The notes under the pieces are model-generated. The model was not told the origin of the DNA, did not search any database, and was given only the letters and a program-made list of their open reading frames with translations. The position numbers and the translations under genes are program-made. A DNA stretch of 64,000 nt from positions 3,575,501 through 3,639,500 of the forward strand of contig CATNEN010000003.1 in assembly GCA_950097015.1 (NCBI GenBank), written 5' to 3'. Of the stretch, positions 24,634 through 34,678 are shown piece by piece. Each line of letters starts with the position of its first letter. Positions within the stretch are counted from its first letter, which is position 1. Source of the DNA: Macrostomum hystrix. Taxonomy: Eukaryota > Platyhelminthes > Macrostomidae.

Positions 24634-25719
24634 CTATAAAAGCTCAGCAGCTAGAGCCTTACGATAAAGTGTCAACAATTCTTCAAACTTTTCCGGCTCA
24701 AGCGAGCACTGGGCATAGCTAGCCAACACATCCTGTGGCTCCAATCGATTGAACGTGTCCTCATCTTGCACTATGAGCTGGCCGGAGAGTTCGGCTACGG
24801 CAACACAGAAGGCGGCAGTGGGGCAGAATCTGGCTGGCCGTCTAGGGAACAGGCAGACTCGCAATCTGCCATCGGACAGGGTCCGGCCGGCGACCAAGTT
24901 ATGCGGCGCAGATGCTCTCTGGCAGGCAATCACTGCAGCCATTATTCGACTAATGAACAATGTTAACGCGGCCTCATTCTGTTGATTGTCGTTAAATTCG
25001 AATACCAACGTTCTGACTGGCATCCGATCAGTTGAGAATGTGTACAAGCCATTATTCTGATCCAATGGTTCAATAGGAATGGACATTGCCAAACAGGTTG
25101 GCTCACTGCGCCACAGGTGCAAGTGCAGATGATTGACAGATGCGAATGCCATTAAACTATTGAAACCCAGACGATATCTTGTACCTGGTGTCAGCAAGAG
25201 CAGGTGCAAACCAACCGTCAGTGCAAATGGTGTCAAGCACTGATTAAAATGATTTTGACAATCTGGAACAATCACATAGTGATGCCTGTCAATTGGTGAC
25301 ACATTAATAAACAGCTGCACTCGAGGCAATGGCTGTACACCCCAAGATTCGTGCCAAAGATGCAGCGTTATTTCGTCTATGTCGGCTTTACCGAAATGAA
25401 AGTTGGCGGGATTAAAATCTTCATCGAGGCGTTGAACAGTGTCGGCGTGGAAACGCCTAGTTGAAAATCTGCTGGGATTGAAGTCGGCAAATAATTGGTT
25501 GCTAATTTTCCGCCTCTTAACACTGTCCAACTGGTAGCGAAGAAGGTGCTGTCTGGCTTGCCAACCTGATTCTAACAGATCTAGGAGTGGTTCATTATTC
25601 TCAACTGAATGGCCGTCTGTTTGAAAAATGAAATCGGCATTGGCATACACAAGTACTGGCGCAGATTGCAAGGTCTTGTAAGAGTTTGCCACTTCAGTTG
25701 GGAGCTGTTGAATTCGCAT
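24634..25719 (-). CDS. GDPGP1: GDP-D-glucose phosphorylase 1 (HIT-superfamily), single exon
   Basis: 361 codons, ATG at 25719 with an in-frame TAA two codons upstream; human GDPGP1 is 385 aa. The HIT-type catalytic motif N-H-L-H-L-H is at residues 196-201, preceded by F-N-S-L-M-A-F-A-S-V as in the family. I-N-V-S-P-I-D-R-H-H-Y-V-I-V-P at about 138-152 and F-N-P-A-N-F-H-F near 102-109 are also typical. The family (with plant VTC2) cleaves GDP-glucose by phosphorolysis, clearing a mis-made nucleotide sugar from GDP-mannose metabolism in the cytosol. The gene lies between two SINEs. No intron is seen. Confidence 0.92.
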   Translation of the reverse strand: MRIQQLPTEVANSYKTLQSAPVLVYANADFIFQTDGHSVENNEPLLDLLESGWQARQHLLRYQLDSVKRRKISNQLFADFNPSRFSTRRFHADTVQRLDEDFNPANFHFGKADIDEITLHLWHESWGVQPLPRVQLFINVSPIDRHHYVIVPDCQNHFNQCLTPFALTVGLHLLLLTPGTRYRLGFNSLMAFASVNHLHLHLWRSEPTCLAMSIPIEPLDQNNGLYTFSTDRMPVRTLVFEFNDNQQNEAALTLFISRIMAAVIACQRASAPHNLVAGRTLSDGRLRVCLFPRRPARFCPTAAFCVAVAELSGQLIVQDEDTFNRLEPQDVLASYAQCSLEPEKFEELLTLYRKALAAELL

Positions 25720-25741
25720 TATTAATTATTGATTTACGATG

Positions 25742-25743
25742 CT
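25742..25743 (-). promoter_or_regulatory. acceptor-like site 22 nt upstream of the GDPGP1 start
   Basis: Minus strand AATTTTTGCATTCCAG precedes CATCGTAAATC and the ATG. It is a pyrimidine-rich 3' splice-site-like sequence with no visible upstream exon. Confidence 0.4.
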
Positions 25744-25952
25744 GGAATGCAAAAATTTGGCTGTGGTTAGTATCTATGTAGTAGGAAATGTTCCGTCCTT
25801 TACGATGAACTAACTTTCAAAGCAAAAACTTTCAAAGACGTGACAAAAACAACTAAAATTGCTGTGTAAAAACCTCTTTTGCAAATCAATATTGGTTCAA
25901 AAGTGTACGAATTAACAAAATAATCAATACAATATAGTCAACAATGATACTT

Positions 25953-26346
25953 AATAATAATAATAATTGACACTAGACCCAAGGGCCAGTGCAGGTGTTG
26001 TGTCAGGCACACTAGCAGGTGGGGACTGCACACCTATTGTACTCCCCGGCTCTCTCGGACACCGGTTGACAGCCGCGTGTCAGCAATGGAATTTATTTTT
26101 CCAAACATATCGGCAGCATCCAAACCCCACTGAATTGCCGCACAGAACTGCTTTATTCCACGCCAGCCGGAATTATTATTACCCGACGAAATGTCGGTAC
26201 TCATTTGCAGCTGAGTAGACTGTGTGCACATCAGGGCAAAGCAGCTTGCCAAAGGCTGCACGAATAGTTCTAGACTAGGCCGGGAGTCGAACCCAGGACC
26301 ATCTGATCCAGAGTCCGACACCTTACTGACTGAGCTATCCGCCCAT
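25953..26346 (-). mobile_element. tRNA-derived SINE (family 1-related), complete with 13-bp target duplication
   Basis: On the minus strand the head reads like a tRNA (GGATAGCTCAGTCAGTAAGG as A box; GGTTCGACTCC as B box). The end GGGTCTAGTGTCAA leads into an (ATT)n tail. Exact flanking duplicates AACAATGATACTT lie at 25940-25952 and 26347-26359. The head differs from the 23991 copy while the last bases match, so two tRNA heads share one 3' end. Confidence 0.9.
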
Positions 26347-26359
26347 AACAATGATACTT

Positions 26360-26928
26360 GATACATGATAACATCATGAAATTCTGTGAGCATAAAAATT
26401 TGCCTATATTGGTGATTTTTGCCACCAGAAACGCCGACGAGAATCGTTGAATATCTTGACGATGCCGATGTTTTGTGATGCTGGAAGTTGTCTTATCGGA
26501 TCATCGAAAAATGAGGGTATTTGAAATATCCCCTGTGGTCTCTCTACTTGCTGTGTCCTCGGACTGGAATTCCAGCACAAGCACGCAAATCAATACCCTA
26601 GCTAATGCTGCGAGGTACCTACCTTGATGCAACGGCTTAATTAAGTGTATTGCTCAAGGTTACAAGCAGTACCACCCTCGTATAAATATAATATGGAAAT
26701 GATATAAAAGAAATAAGTACTAATGATTCAGTACAACACAAACTTCACTTATTTATATTTATTTTCCGCTTAAATTTAGCATTTTACAATAAATTCGAAT
26801 ATAAATAAGATGGTTACGAAGTTTTATTGATCAGAACGCGACTGCTTAAACTAAACACCAGTTACAGAATATTTCATGTAGAATTATGAATTTCGCGTAG
26901 TATTGACATAATAAGTAAAATTAGCCAA
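26360..26928. other. intergenic region and SPT4 3' UTR
   Basis: Non-coding as far as I can see. It holds the presumed SPT4 3' UTR with AATAAA on the minus strand at 26823-26828. Confidence 0.45.
26823..26828 (-). terminator. poly(A) signal of SPT4
   Basis: AATAAA on the minus strand about 100 bases 3' of the SPT4 stop. Confidence 0.5.
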
Positions 26929-27279
26929 TCACTTAACAGATACGTCCAACGATCGATAAGGTACGCCGCGTTCACTAAGCATTCTCTGTACATGCTTAGG
27001 CAGTGTGCCAGACACCGACAGGGCGTAGATGCCCTTCTGAAATTTGGAGATTCTCTGCCAACGCGCCACCCAGGAATCATCTGGCGACATCAGGCCCAAC
27101 ATGCCGTCGAAATTGGCCGACGTGCAATCGTACACCATGTCTTTGTTATCCTTTAGGCTTAGAAAATCTTCGCAATTATCGCAGCCGTCAACTTCAAATT
27201 GGGTGAATGTTTTAATTAGACCGCAAATCATACAGGCCCGGAGATTACGCAACTCATTGGGCACCGTTTCTATGGACAT
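26929..27279 (-). CDS. SUPT4H1: transcription elongation factor SPT4 (DSIF small subunit), single exon
   Basis: 116 codons, ATG at 27279; human SUPT4H1 is 117 aa. The zinc-finger cysteines are C16, C19, C33 and C36 (R-A-C-M-I-C-G...D-G-C-D-N-C). The conserved M-V-Y-D-C-T-S-A-N-F-D-G and M-S-P-D-D-S-W-V-A-R-W-Q-R blocks follow, then the G-x-Y-A-L-S-V-S-G-x-L-P strand. It pairs with the SPT5 NGN domain to form DSIF, which controls RNA polymerase II pausing and elongation in the nucleus. It is full length with no visible intron in the coding part. Confidence 0.97.
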   Translation of the reverse strand: MSIETVPNELRNLRACMICGLIKTFTQFEVDGCDNCEDFLSLKDNKDMVYDCTSANFDGMLGLMSPDDSWVARWQRISKFQKGIYALSVSGTLPKHVQRMLSERGVPYRSLDVSVK

Positions 27280-27289
27280 TGTGCTGTGG

Positions 27290-27291
27290 CT
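27290..27291 (-). promoter_or_regulatory. strong acceptor-like site 10 nt upstream of the SPT4 start
   Basis: Minus strand AAACATTTTCAG precedes CCACAGCACA and the ATG. A 10-base leader would be too short for a normal first exon, which favours trans-splicing or an upstream non-coding exon. Confidence 0.5.
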
Positions 27292-27449
27292 GAAAATGTT
27301 TTACAATCGGCAAGTAGCAAGTTTTTTTTTTATTTGCTAACTTAACGAGGTATTCATAGAGTTAAATTAGACTATGGAATAGACTAGAGGATTCAGTGGG
27401 ATATAGGTAAAACTTTGAGTAGGCTGTTGATGGATTGGGATATATCTGG

Positions 27450-28075
27450 TGTATAGAACAGAGTATAGGTGGAGTATCAAGTAGAGTATAGGTGGAGTAT
27501 CGAGTAGAGTATAGGTGGAGTATAGAGTAGAGTATAGGTGGAGTATCAAGTAGAGTATAGGTGGATTATTAAGTAGAGTATAGGTGGAGTATAGAGTAGA
27601 GTATAGGTGGAGTATCAAGTAGAGTATAGGTGGAGTATAGAGTAGAGTATAGGTGGAGTATCGAGTAGAGTATAGGTGGAGTATCGAGTAGAGTATAGGT
27701 GGAGTATCGAGTAGAGTATAGGTGGAGTATCGAGTAGAGTATAGGTGGAGTATCGAGTAGAGTATAGGTGGAGTATAGAGTAGAGTATAGGTGGAGTATC
27801 AAGTAGAGTATAGGTGGATTATTAAGTAGAGTATAGGTGGAGTATAGAGTAGAGTATAGGTGGAGTATCAAGTAGAGTATAGGTGGATTATAGAGTAGAG
27901 TATAGGTGGAGTATCGAGTAGAGAATAGGTGGAGTATCGAGTAGAGTATAGGTGGAGTATCGAGTAGAGTATAGGTGGAGTATCAAGTGGAGTATAGGTG
28001 GAGTATAGAGTAGAGTATAGGTTAAGTATAGAGTAGAGTATAGGTGGAGTATAGAGCAGAGTATAGGTGAAGCAT
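27450..28075. repeat. 23-bp minisatellite, about 27 copies
   Basis: Unit GAGTATAGGTGGAGTATCGA plus GTA, with TAGAG and CAAG variants, in the gap between the RBIS-like gene and SPT4. The minus strand is open in all frames with a 23-residue period; this is not treated as coding. Confidence 0.95.
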
Positions 28076-28203
28076 CCTGTATAGAAGTAGAAGCAGAGAA
28101 TAGAGTAGGGTGGAGAAAAGTAGAGTAGGGACAATGCATACCCTTTCCATTATTAAAAATTCAAACAAAAAAGGCGGTCAATACGCAATTAGCTCTAGGA
28201 AAA

Positions 28204-28209
28204 TTTATT
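28204..28209 (-). terminator. poly(A) signal of the RBIS-like gene
   Basis: AATAAA on the minus strand about 60 bases after the stop codon at 28268. Confidence 0.5.
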
Positions 28210-28267
28210 TCGACTTAAAATAGCACAACAACTTGAAAGCATGTAACACAATCCGTGATTTAGAAAA

Positions 28268-28758
28268 TCATTTCTGTTCAGACAATGCTGGCATAAGCGC
28301 TACCCGCTCCAATGTATCCGTTGCCATAGTAACAGCAGCATCTCGACCCTTAGAGTTAAAAGCCAATGTCACCTGTTCAATAAGACTGTGTCTGTTATAT
28401 TTGGCATTGTCGCTACTTAGAGTAGTGTCAATGGCAGCATCAGCGTTGACACCTGACTGATTCCGATTGGCATAGAATGTGTACAAATCAGTGTTACAAG
28501 AGTTGGTACGCTCAACAGCATCCTTTACCTGGCAGCTGATCTGTTAGGGTGCAAATTAAAATGGAATAAGGTTCTCATTAGTATGCTTCAGTACACTTTA
28601 TCTCAACTTTAGAAGAAAAAAAAAGAAAACAGAATAGTCACCTGCTTCTTGTTGACTCTCTTTCCAATAATCTTCTTGTCTTTTGTTGCTTTAGCTTTGT
28701 TAGAGCCTGAATTTGGATGGTGATAAGACTTCTGAGCTGTCTGATTTTTCTTACCCAT
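28268..28758 (-). CDS. small basic protein, tentative ribosome biogenesis factor RBIS (C8orf59)-like, two exons
   Basis: Exon 1 is 28758-28642 (39 codons, ATG at 28758). The intron is 28641-28541 (GTGACT...TAACAG) and exon 2 is 28540-28268 (91 codons with stop), giving 129 aa at phase 0. The N-terminus is lysine-rich (M-G-K-K-N-Q-T-A-Q-K...N-S-G-S-N-K-A-K-A). Then comes K-R-V-N-K-K-Q-I-S-C-Q-V, a polar middle, and a C-terminal L-E-R-V-A-L-M-P-A-L. This basic-start, short-helix-end pattern resembles RBIS, a small nucleolar factor of 60S assembly (human about 100 aa), but the match is weak and could be wrong. The gene structure itself (phase, AATAAA at 28204-28209) is better supported than the name. 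Confidence 0.6.
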
Positions 28759-28797
28759 TTTTTTAAATTCAGTTAATTCTTTATTGGTGCTAGGACT

Positions 28798-28799
28798 CT
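28798..28799 (-). promoter_or_regulatory. strong acceptor-like site 39 nt upstream of the RBIS-like start
   Basis: Minus strand GTCTTTCATTTCAG precedes the 39-base leader. It is part of the repeated pattern upstream of start codons. Confidence 0.45.
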
Positions 28800-28880
28800 G
28801 AAATGAAAGACAGCAATTTGGTATTTACTTATTCATTAGCTGTTAAGTTATTAATTTTTTGTTAATATATTATTGACAGC

Positions 28881-29157
28881 CATACATGCGCAACACCCCG
28901 CCGAGCCGGCCCAACCGGCCGGGTGAAACGAGGGCCAAGCAAGGTAAGTCGCAAAAACCAATCGACCAAGCGCAAAAAATCAAAGGGGGGACCAAGGGAC
29001 AAAAAAGGAAGGCGTGAAGAAAAGGAAAAAGGGGAGAGAAAAAGAGAGCAAATGAAAAACTAACTCGGAAATAGAGCAATGAAACGAACTAAGTCGCAAA
29101 TGAGAGCAAAAACTAAGTCGCAAGGCCGGCTAAGATTTGGGAGGTTGCGCATGTATG
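28881..29157. mobile_element. MITE, copy 1 (277 bp, 8-bp target duplication)
   Basis: Perfect terminal inverted repeats CATACATGCGCAAC / GTTGCGCATGTATG, flanked by exact TTGACAGC duplicates (28873-28880, 29158-29165). The interior is A/G-rich with no reading frame. Subterminal GCCGGCC matches on both sides. The 8-bp duplication suggests the hAT superfamily. A second copy lies at 40437-40678. Confidence 0.93.
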
Positions 29158-29165
29158 TTGACAGC

Positions 29166-30000
29166 TAGAGCTAACTCTAGTAATTTATAGATTGGTATAT
29201 ATATACACTTTATGTCAATATTAGTCTTAAAACCACAAATTTTAAGTGAAATTTAAAGTGAATGTAAATACCATTATTAATGCAACTATAATTTTGTATC
29301 AGTGTTACAATTTTTTCAGGCCAGTCTAAAGACAGCAGCCACAATTGCAAAAGTATAAGGGGTGCAAAAATAAAAACAGGTGTTCTGATAAAATAAAATT
29401 TTTCTTTTTCTTTCAAGAATGAGAATGAGCCTGAATGAGCAATGACATTAACAGTGATGTGTTGTAACATGGCACATAAAAAACTGTGACTGGTAGACTT
29501 GTTTGGTTATAGGGTACAAAAATTATGCCTGGTACAGTTGTGGCAATTGGCTTGAATCCATGGGATTTTTTAGAATCTAATTGCACATTTCCATGATATT
29601 TGGAGATAAATTCCAATAAGGCAGCTAGCTACTAGCTACTAGCTAGCAATAGCAAATAACAGTAAGGTTGGATCTTACTCAAGTGATAGTCCTACTAGTG
29701 GATTAATGCAATGGATCAGAATTTTGGTAACTTTTTTCTGAGAGGCAAAGTAGACTTGTTATTAGACAATAAAATTGTTATTTTAACAATTTATAAGAAT
29801 AATTAATTTCCACCACTTTGTAACATTTATGCAGACAATCAAGGTTAAATATGAGCCAATGCTAAAATGGTTTGGTTAAATTTCCCTATCATATTTTACA
29901 AGACTAGTCATATTTGCAAGTTTGCTATATAATAGGATTAACTAGACAGTCTTCTGTCATCTGACATTCCATGTTCATATCTCAAAGTAATGCAAAGAGT
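29166..30000. other. AT-rich intergenic DNA
   Basis: No gene or recognisable element seen. A small local repeat of CTAGCTACTAG lies near 29625-29645. Confidence 0.4.
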
Positions 30001-30010
30001 CTGGATACAG

Positions 30011-30573
30011 AATCCGGTCCATTTCGTCATTTTGGCGACAAGTCATTTCGGCGACAACCACTTCGGCGACAAACATCGAAACCGCAGTAATAATGGATCT
30101 GATAGTGTTTGCTTATTGAGTATGTAATGTATTTGATTCTTCTACTTGTTAATGTATTCCTGTTATAGTATTTGTTTTAACATGTCATATAAATAGCGAG
30201 TTTGGATCAGTTTGGTCCGCGCTCTATGTGCGTCAACCTCACCTGTCTTACTTATAAGTAGCATCGTTTGTGTCACCAATATTTTTGTGACGGCAAATAT
30301 TTTGCTGACTCGCTTGCAGCCACATGAATGCCCCTGTGGGACAGTAAGGTCTTTTACTTTTAATCGAACTTATAGATCTAATCGAGATGCATTAGATGCA
30401 ACAGTGCATTTGTTGCCGATTTGTTCCGCGCTTCTGCCGATTTGTGGCTTCTTTTATTTGATTTAAATAAATGTAAAAAATATATAAAAAAATAAATTTG
30501 TTCCACGGCTTCAAAATTATTGTCGCCAAAATGACTTGTCGCCGAAATGGTTGTCGCCGAAATGGACTGTTTC
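30011..30573. mobile_element. 563-bp element with long inverted repeats built of short direct repeats
   Basis: The ends mirror each other over about 55-60 bases and consist of iterated CATTTCGGCGACAA-type modules: GTCCATTTCG...CATTTTGGCGACAAGTC on the left and its complement at 30520-30566. The flanks CTGGATACAG (30001-30010) and CTGGATGCAG (30574-30583) look like a 10-bp target duplication with one change. No transposase seen. The long repeats and 9-10-bp duplication are Mutator-like; the class is an inference. Confidence 0.75.
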
Positions 30574-30583
30574 CTGGATGCAG

Positions 30584-31010
30584 TGTCATGGGCACTATGT
30601 GGTTATAGGCATGTTGTGTACTGCTTGTTAACTACCTGTAACCTGCAACAAGGTCAGAGAGTCAATACCAATTATGTCATTGATCAGCTCTATAGACTAT
30701 ATTGTCTGCATGACACTGTCCTGAGCAAGTGCCACATAATGCATCAAATAAACTTAATCCTTCTTGCCTGTGGTCTCCACCCTTACCACTGTCATCACCA
30801 CTTGGATTAAGTAGTGGGTGGCGTATTTAGACACATTTTGTAACACCTATACACCATACCCACTAGGCTAACCATAGTATTTTACAATACTAAGGCCTAC
30901 TACTTTTTAATTTTTAAACCCTAATTCACAGAAAGATTGTAGGCCTATAAAGGACCTAGCTTAGCTATATAAAAGCTCTTAATTAGGGCCTATAGGCCCC
31001 TACTTATAGT
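30584..31010. other. intergenic DNA between two mobile elements
   Basis: AT-rich; a CCTATAGGCCC-type phrase recurs near 30940-31000. No gene seen. Confidence 0.4.
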
Positions 31011-31116
31011 TAGGGTAACTAGCAAGTTTTGCCCCCCTTCGGGGAGCAGAAATACTTTTAATTCGTCTAGTATATACTTTTTAGCAGCTGAATTTACAGC
31101 TTTTTAAAGCTACAAT

Positions 31117-31975
31117 GAACCCCCAGTTGACAATGATCCCCCAGTTAATGATGATCCCCTAGTTGACGATGATCCCCCAGTTGACAATGATCCCCCAGTT
31201 GACAATGAACCCCCAGTTGACAATGAACCCCCAGTTGACAATGATCCCCCAGTTGACAATGATCCCCCAGTTGAAAATGATCCCACAGTTGACAATGATC
31301 CCCCAGTTGACAAAGATCCCCCAGTTCACAATGAACCCCCAGTTCACAATGTACCCCCAGTTGACAATGAACCCCCAGTTGACAATGAACCCCAGTTGAC
31401 AATGATCCCCCAGTTGACAATGATCCCCCAGTTGACAATGATCCCACAGTTGACAATGATCCCCCAGTTGACAAAAATCCCCCAGTTCACAATGAACCCC
31501 CAGTTGACAATGATCCCCCAGTTGACAATGATCCCCCAGTTGACAATGATCCCCAGTTGACAATGATCCCCCAGTTGACAATGAACCCCCAGTTGACAAC
31601 GATCCCCCAGTTGACAATGATCCCCCAGTTGACAATGATCCCACAGTTGACAAAGATCCCCCAGTTCACAATGATCCCCCAGTTGATGATGATCCCCCAG
31701 TTGATGATGATCCCCAGTTGATGATGATCACCCAGTTGACAATGATCCCCAAGTTGACCATGATCCCCCATTTGATGATGATTCCCCAGTTGACAATTAT
31801 CCCCCAGTTGACCAATACCCCCTAGTTGACAATGATCCCTCAGTTCACAATGATCCCCCAGTTGACAATGATCCCCCAGTTGACAATTATCCCCCCAGTT
31901 TACCAAGATCCTCCAGTTGATGATTATCCCCCAGTTTACCTTGATCCCCATTTTGAGGATGACTCCACAGTTGAC
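31117..31975. repeat. 18-bp minisatellite inside Helitron A
   Basis: Unit GATCCCCCAGTTGACAAT with AACCCCCAG, GTTCACAAT and GTTGATGAT variants, about 47 copies. Six-codon period, so several frames stay open; not coding. Confidence 0.95.
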
Positions 31976-32029
31976 GTTGTTTTTCAAACACTGGGTTAGC
32001 CAAGATTCAAACTCAGGTTTCGCCATGTT

Positions 32030-33915
32030 TTAAACCCTGCTGGGCTATGATTCAAACTCTCGTTTTACCATGATTCAGACTCTGGTTGACTATGATTCAA
32101 ACCGTGGTTTGGCCATGATTCAAACTCTGGTTTAGCCATGATTCAAACGCTGTTTTTGCAATGATTCAAACTCTGGTTTAGCCATGATTCAGACTCTAGT
32201 TTAGCCATGATTCAGACTCTAGTTTAGCCATGATTCAAACTCTGGTTTAGCCATGATTCAAACTCTGGTTTAGCCATGATTTAAGCTCTGGTTTAGCCAT
32301 GATTCAAGCTCTGGTTTAGCCATGATTCTAACGCTGGTTTAGCCATGATTCTAACGCTGGTTTAGCCATGATTCAAACTCTGGTTTAGCCATGATTTAAG
32401 CTCTGGTTTAGCCATGATTCAAGCTCTGGTTTAGCCATGATTCAAACTCTGGTTTAGCCATGATTCAAACTCTGGTTTAGCCATGATTCTAACGCTGGTT
32501 TAGCCATGATTGAAACTCTGGTTAGCCATGATTCAAACTCTGGTTTAGCCATGATTCAGACTCCGGTTGACTATGATTTAGACTCCGGTTGACTATGATT
32601 CAAACTCTGGTTTAGCCATGATTCAAGCTCTGGTTTAGCCATGATTCAAACTCTGGTTTAGCCATGATTTAAACTTTGGTTTAGCCATGATTCATACTCT
32701 GGTTTAGCCATGATTTAAGCTCTGGTTTAGCCATGATTCAAGCTCTGGTTTAGCCATGATTCAAGCTCTGGTTTAGCCATGATTCAAACTCTAGTTTAGC
32801 CATGATTCAAACTCTGGTTTAGCCATGATTCAAACTCTGGTTTAGCCATGATTCAAACTCTGGTTTAGCCATGATTCTAACGCTGGTTTAGCCATGATTC
32901 TAACGCTGGTTTAGCCATGATTCAAACTCTGGTTTAGCCATGATTCAAGCTCTGGTTTAGCCATGATTCAAGCTCTGGTTTAGCCATGATTCAAACTCTG
33001 GTTTAGCCATGATTCAAACTCTGGTTAGCTATGATTCAAACTCTGGTTTAGCAATGATTCAAACTCTGGTTTAGCCATGATTCAGACTCTGGTTTAACCA
33101 TGATTCAAACTCTGGTTTGCCATGATTCAAGCTCTGGTTTAGCCATGATTCAAACTCTAGTTTAGCCATGATTTAAACTCTGGTTTAGCCATGATTCAAA
33201 CGCTGGTTTTGCCATGATTCAAACTCTGGTTTAGCCATGATTCAAACTCTGGTTTAGCCATGATCCAAACTCTGGTTTAGCCATGATTCAGACTGTGGTT
33301 TAGCCATGATTCAAACTCTGGTTTAGCCATGATTCAAACTCTGGTTTAGCCATGATTCAAACTCTGGTTTAGCCATGATTCAAACTCTGGTTTAGCCACG
33401 ATTCAAACTCTGGTTTAGCCATGATTCAAACTCTTGTTTAGCCATGATTCAAACTCTGCATTAGCCATGATTCAAACTCTGGTTTAGCCATGATTCAAAC
33501 TCCGGTTTAGCCATGATTCAAGCTCTGGTTTAGCTTGAACTCTGGCTGGCTATGATTCAAGCCATAGTTTAGCCATGATTCAAACTCTGGTTTAGCCATG
33601 ATTCAAACTCTGGTTTAGCCATGATTCAAACTCTGGTTTAGCCATGATTCAAACTCTGGTTTAGCCATGATTCAAACTCTGGTTTAGCCATGATTCAAAC
33701 TCTGGTTTAGCCATGATTCAAACTCTGGTTTAGCCATGATTCAAACTCCGGCTTAGCCATGATTCAAGCTCTGGTTTAGCTTGAACTCTGGCTGGCTATG
33801 ATTCAAGCCATAGTTTAGCCATGATTCAAACGCTGGTTTAGCCATGATTCAAACTCTTGTTTAGCCATGATTCAAACTCTGCTTTTGCCATGATTTAAAC
33901 TCTGGTTTGCTTTGA
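32030..33915. repeat. 23-bp minisatellite inside Helitron A, about 80 copies
   Basis: Unit GATTCAAACTCTGGTTTAGC plus CAT, with AGCTCTGG, TAACGCTGG and GACTCTGG variants. Two near-identical longer segments (GCTTGAACTCTGGCTGGCTA...) at about 33530 and 33780 show a roughly 250-bp higher-order duplication. Confidence 0.95.
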
Positions 33916-34678
33916 AAGATGATATTTTATTTACGAAATGAAAAAAATAAATTTAAATAATCTTCAGTCACTACTGGCTGAAAATTAGTCTAAATTATTT
34001 GACGCAGTGCAGAATCGAACCCTAGCCTAGCCTAAACTATTCCTAGTGCCTACACATCGGCTATCGGCTATTCCGACTGTTGGTTAGTGGGTGCAAAAAT
34101 CAGCCTTATAAAATGAATTCTTAAAGTTCTGGCTTTGTACAATGAAGTAAGAAAATAGAGTACACTCAGTCTCGCGGTTTGTTGTGTACATTTATTTCCA
34201 ATTTGTCTCCAGAGTGCAGGCTTTTAACTCAGTCAGCTAGTGGGTGTTGTGCAAGTTGATGATGCAATTCTAACTCAGTGGCAGTCAGTGAATGAAATTC
34301 TCAATAGGCCAAGATAGTTTGACCTTTGAAATGGTCAAAAAACATGTTTTTCGAATATTTAATCCCCTTAGCAATAAAGTTAAGCTTAATAAAAATACGT
34401 GTATAATTGTCCCCATATTTAGCATCTTTTGGTGAAGAAATGGTGAAAATCGGTTGAGCCGTTCGGGAGAAAATCAATTACAAGCAACCAACCAAGCATT
34501 TCATTTTTAGTATATTAGATGTATCATCAACCAAACAGTGTATCATCAAAACCGAACAAGAATTTTGACTCCTTCCTTGGTCTCATGCAAGACAGAAACA
34601 AGCTATTGTGTTTCACAGAACAACTAATTTGAAAGTTAAAGAAATTATCTACAAGCTAAGGCATGATGTGCAATGAAG

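Larger units (their letters stand above)
31019..34519 (-). mobile_element. non-autonomous Helitron A carrying two minisatellites
   Basis: On the minus strand the 5' end is TCTAATATACTAAAAATGAA with a host A before it (34520). The 3' end is a C4/G4 hairpin (CTCCCCGAAGGGG), then CAAAACTTG and CTAG with a host T after it (31018). These are the diagnostic Helitron ends and A^T target. The insertion lies inside the terminal repeat of another element, which confirms both borders. The interior lacks Rep or helicase and is mostly two arrays (31117-31975, 32030-33915). Confidence 0.88.

Noticed and set aside
31009-31018. Telomere-like GTTAGGGTAA
   Set aside because: A single occurrence; it is the broken end of a mariner-like terminal repeat.
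33990-34090. tRNA-like B box in antisense (GGTTCGATTC) within Helitron A
   Set aside because: No convincing A box at the right distance; too weak to call a SINE.
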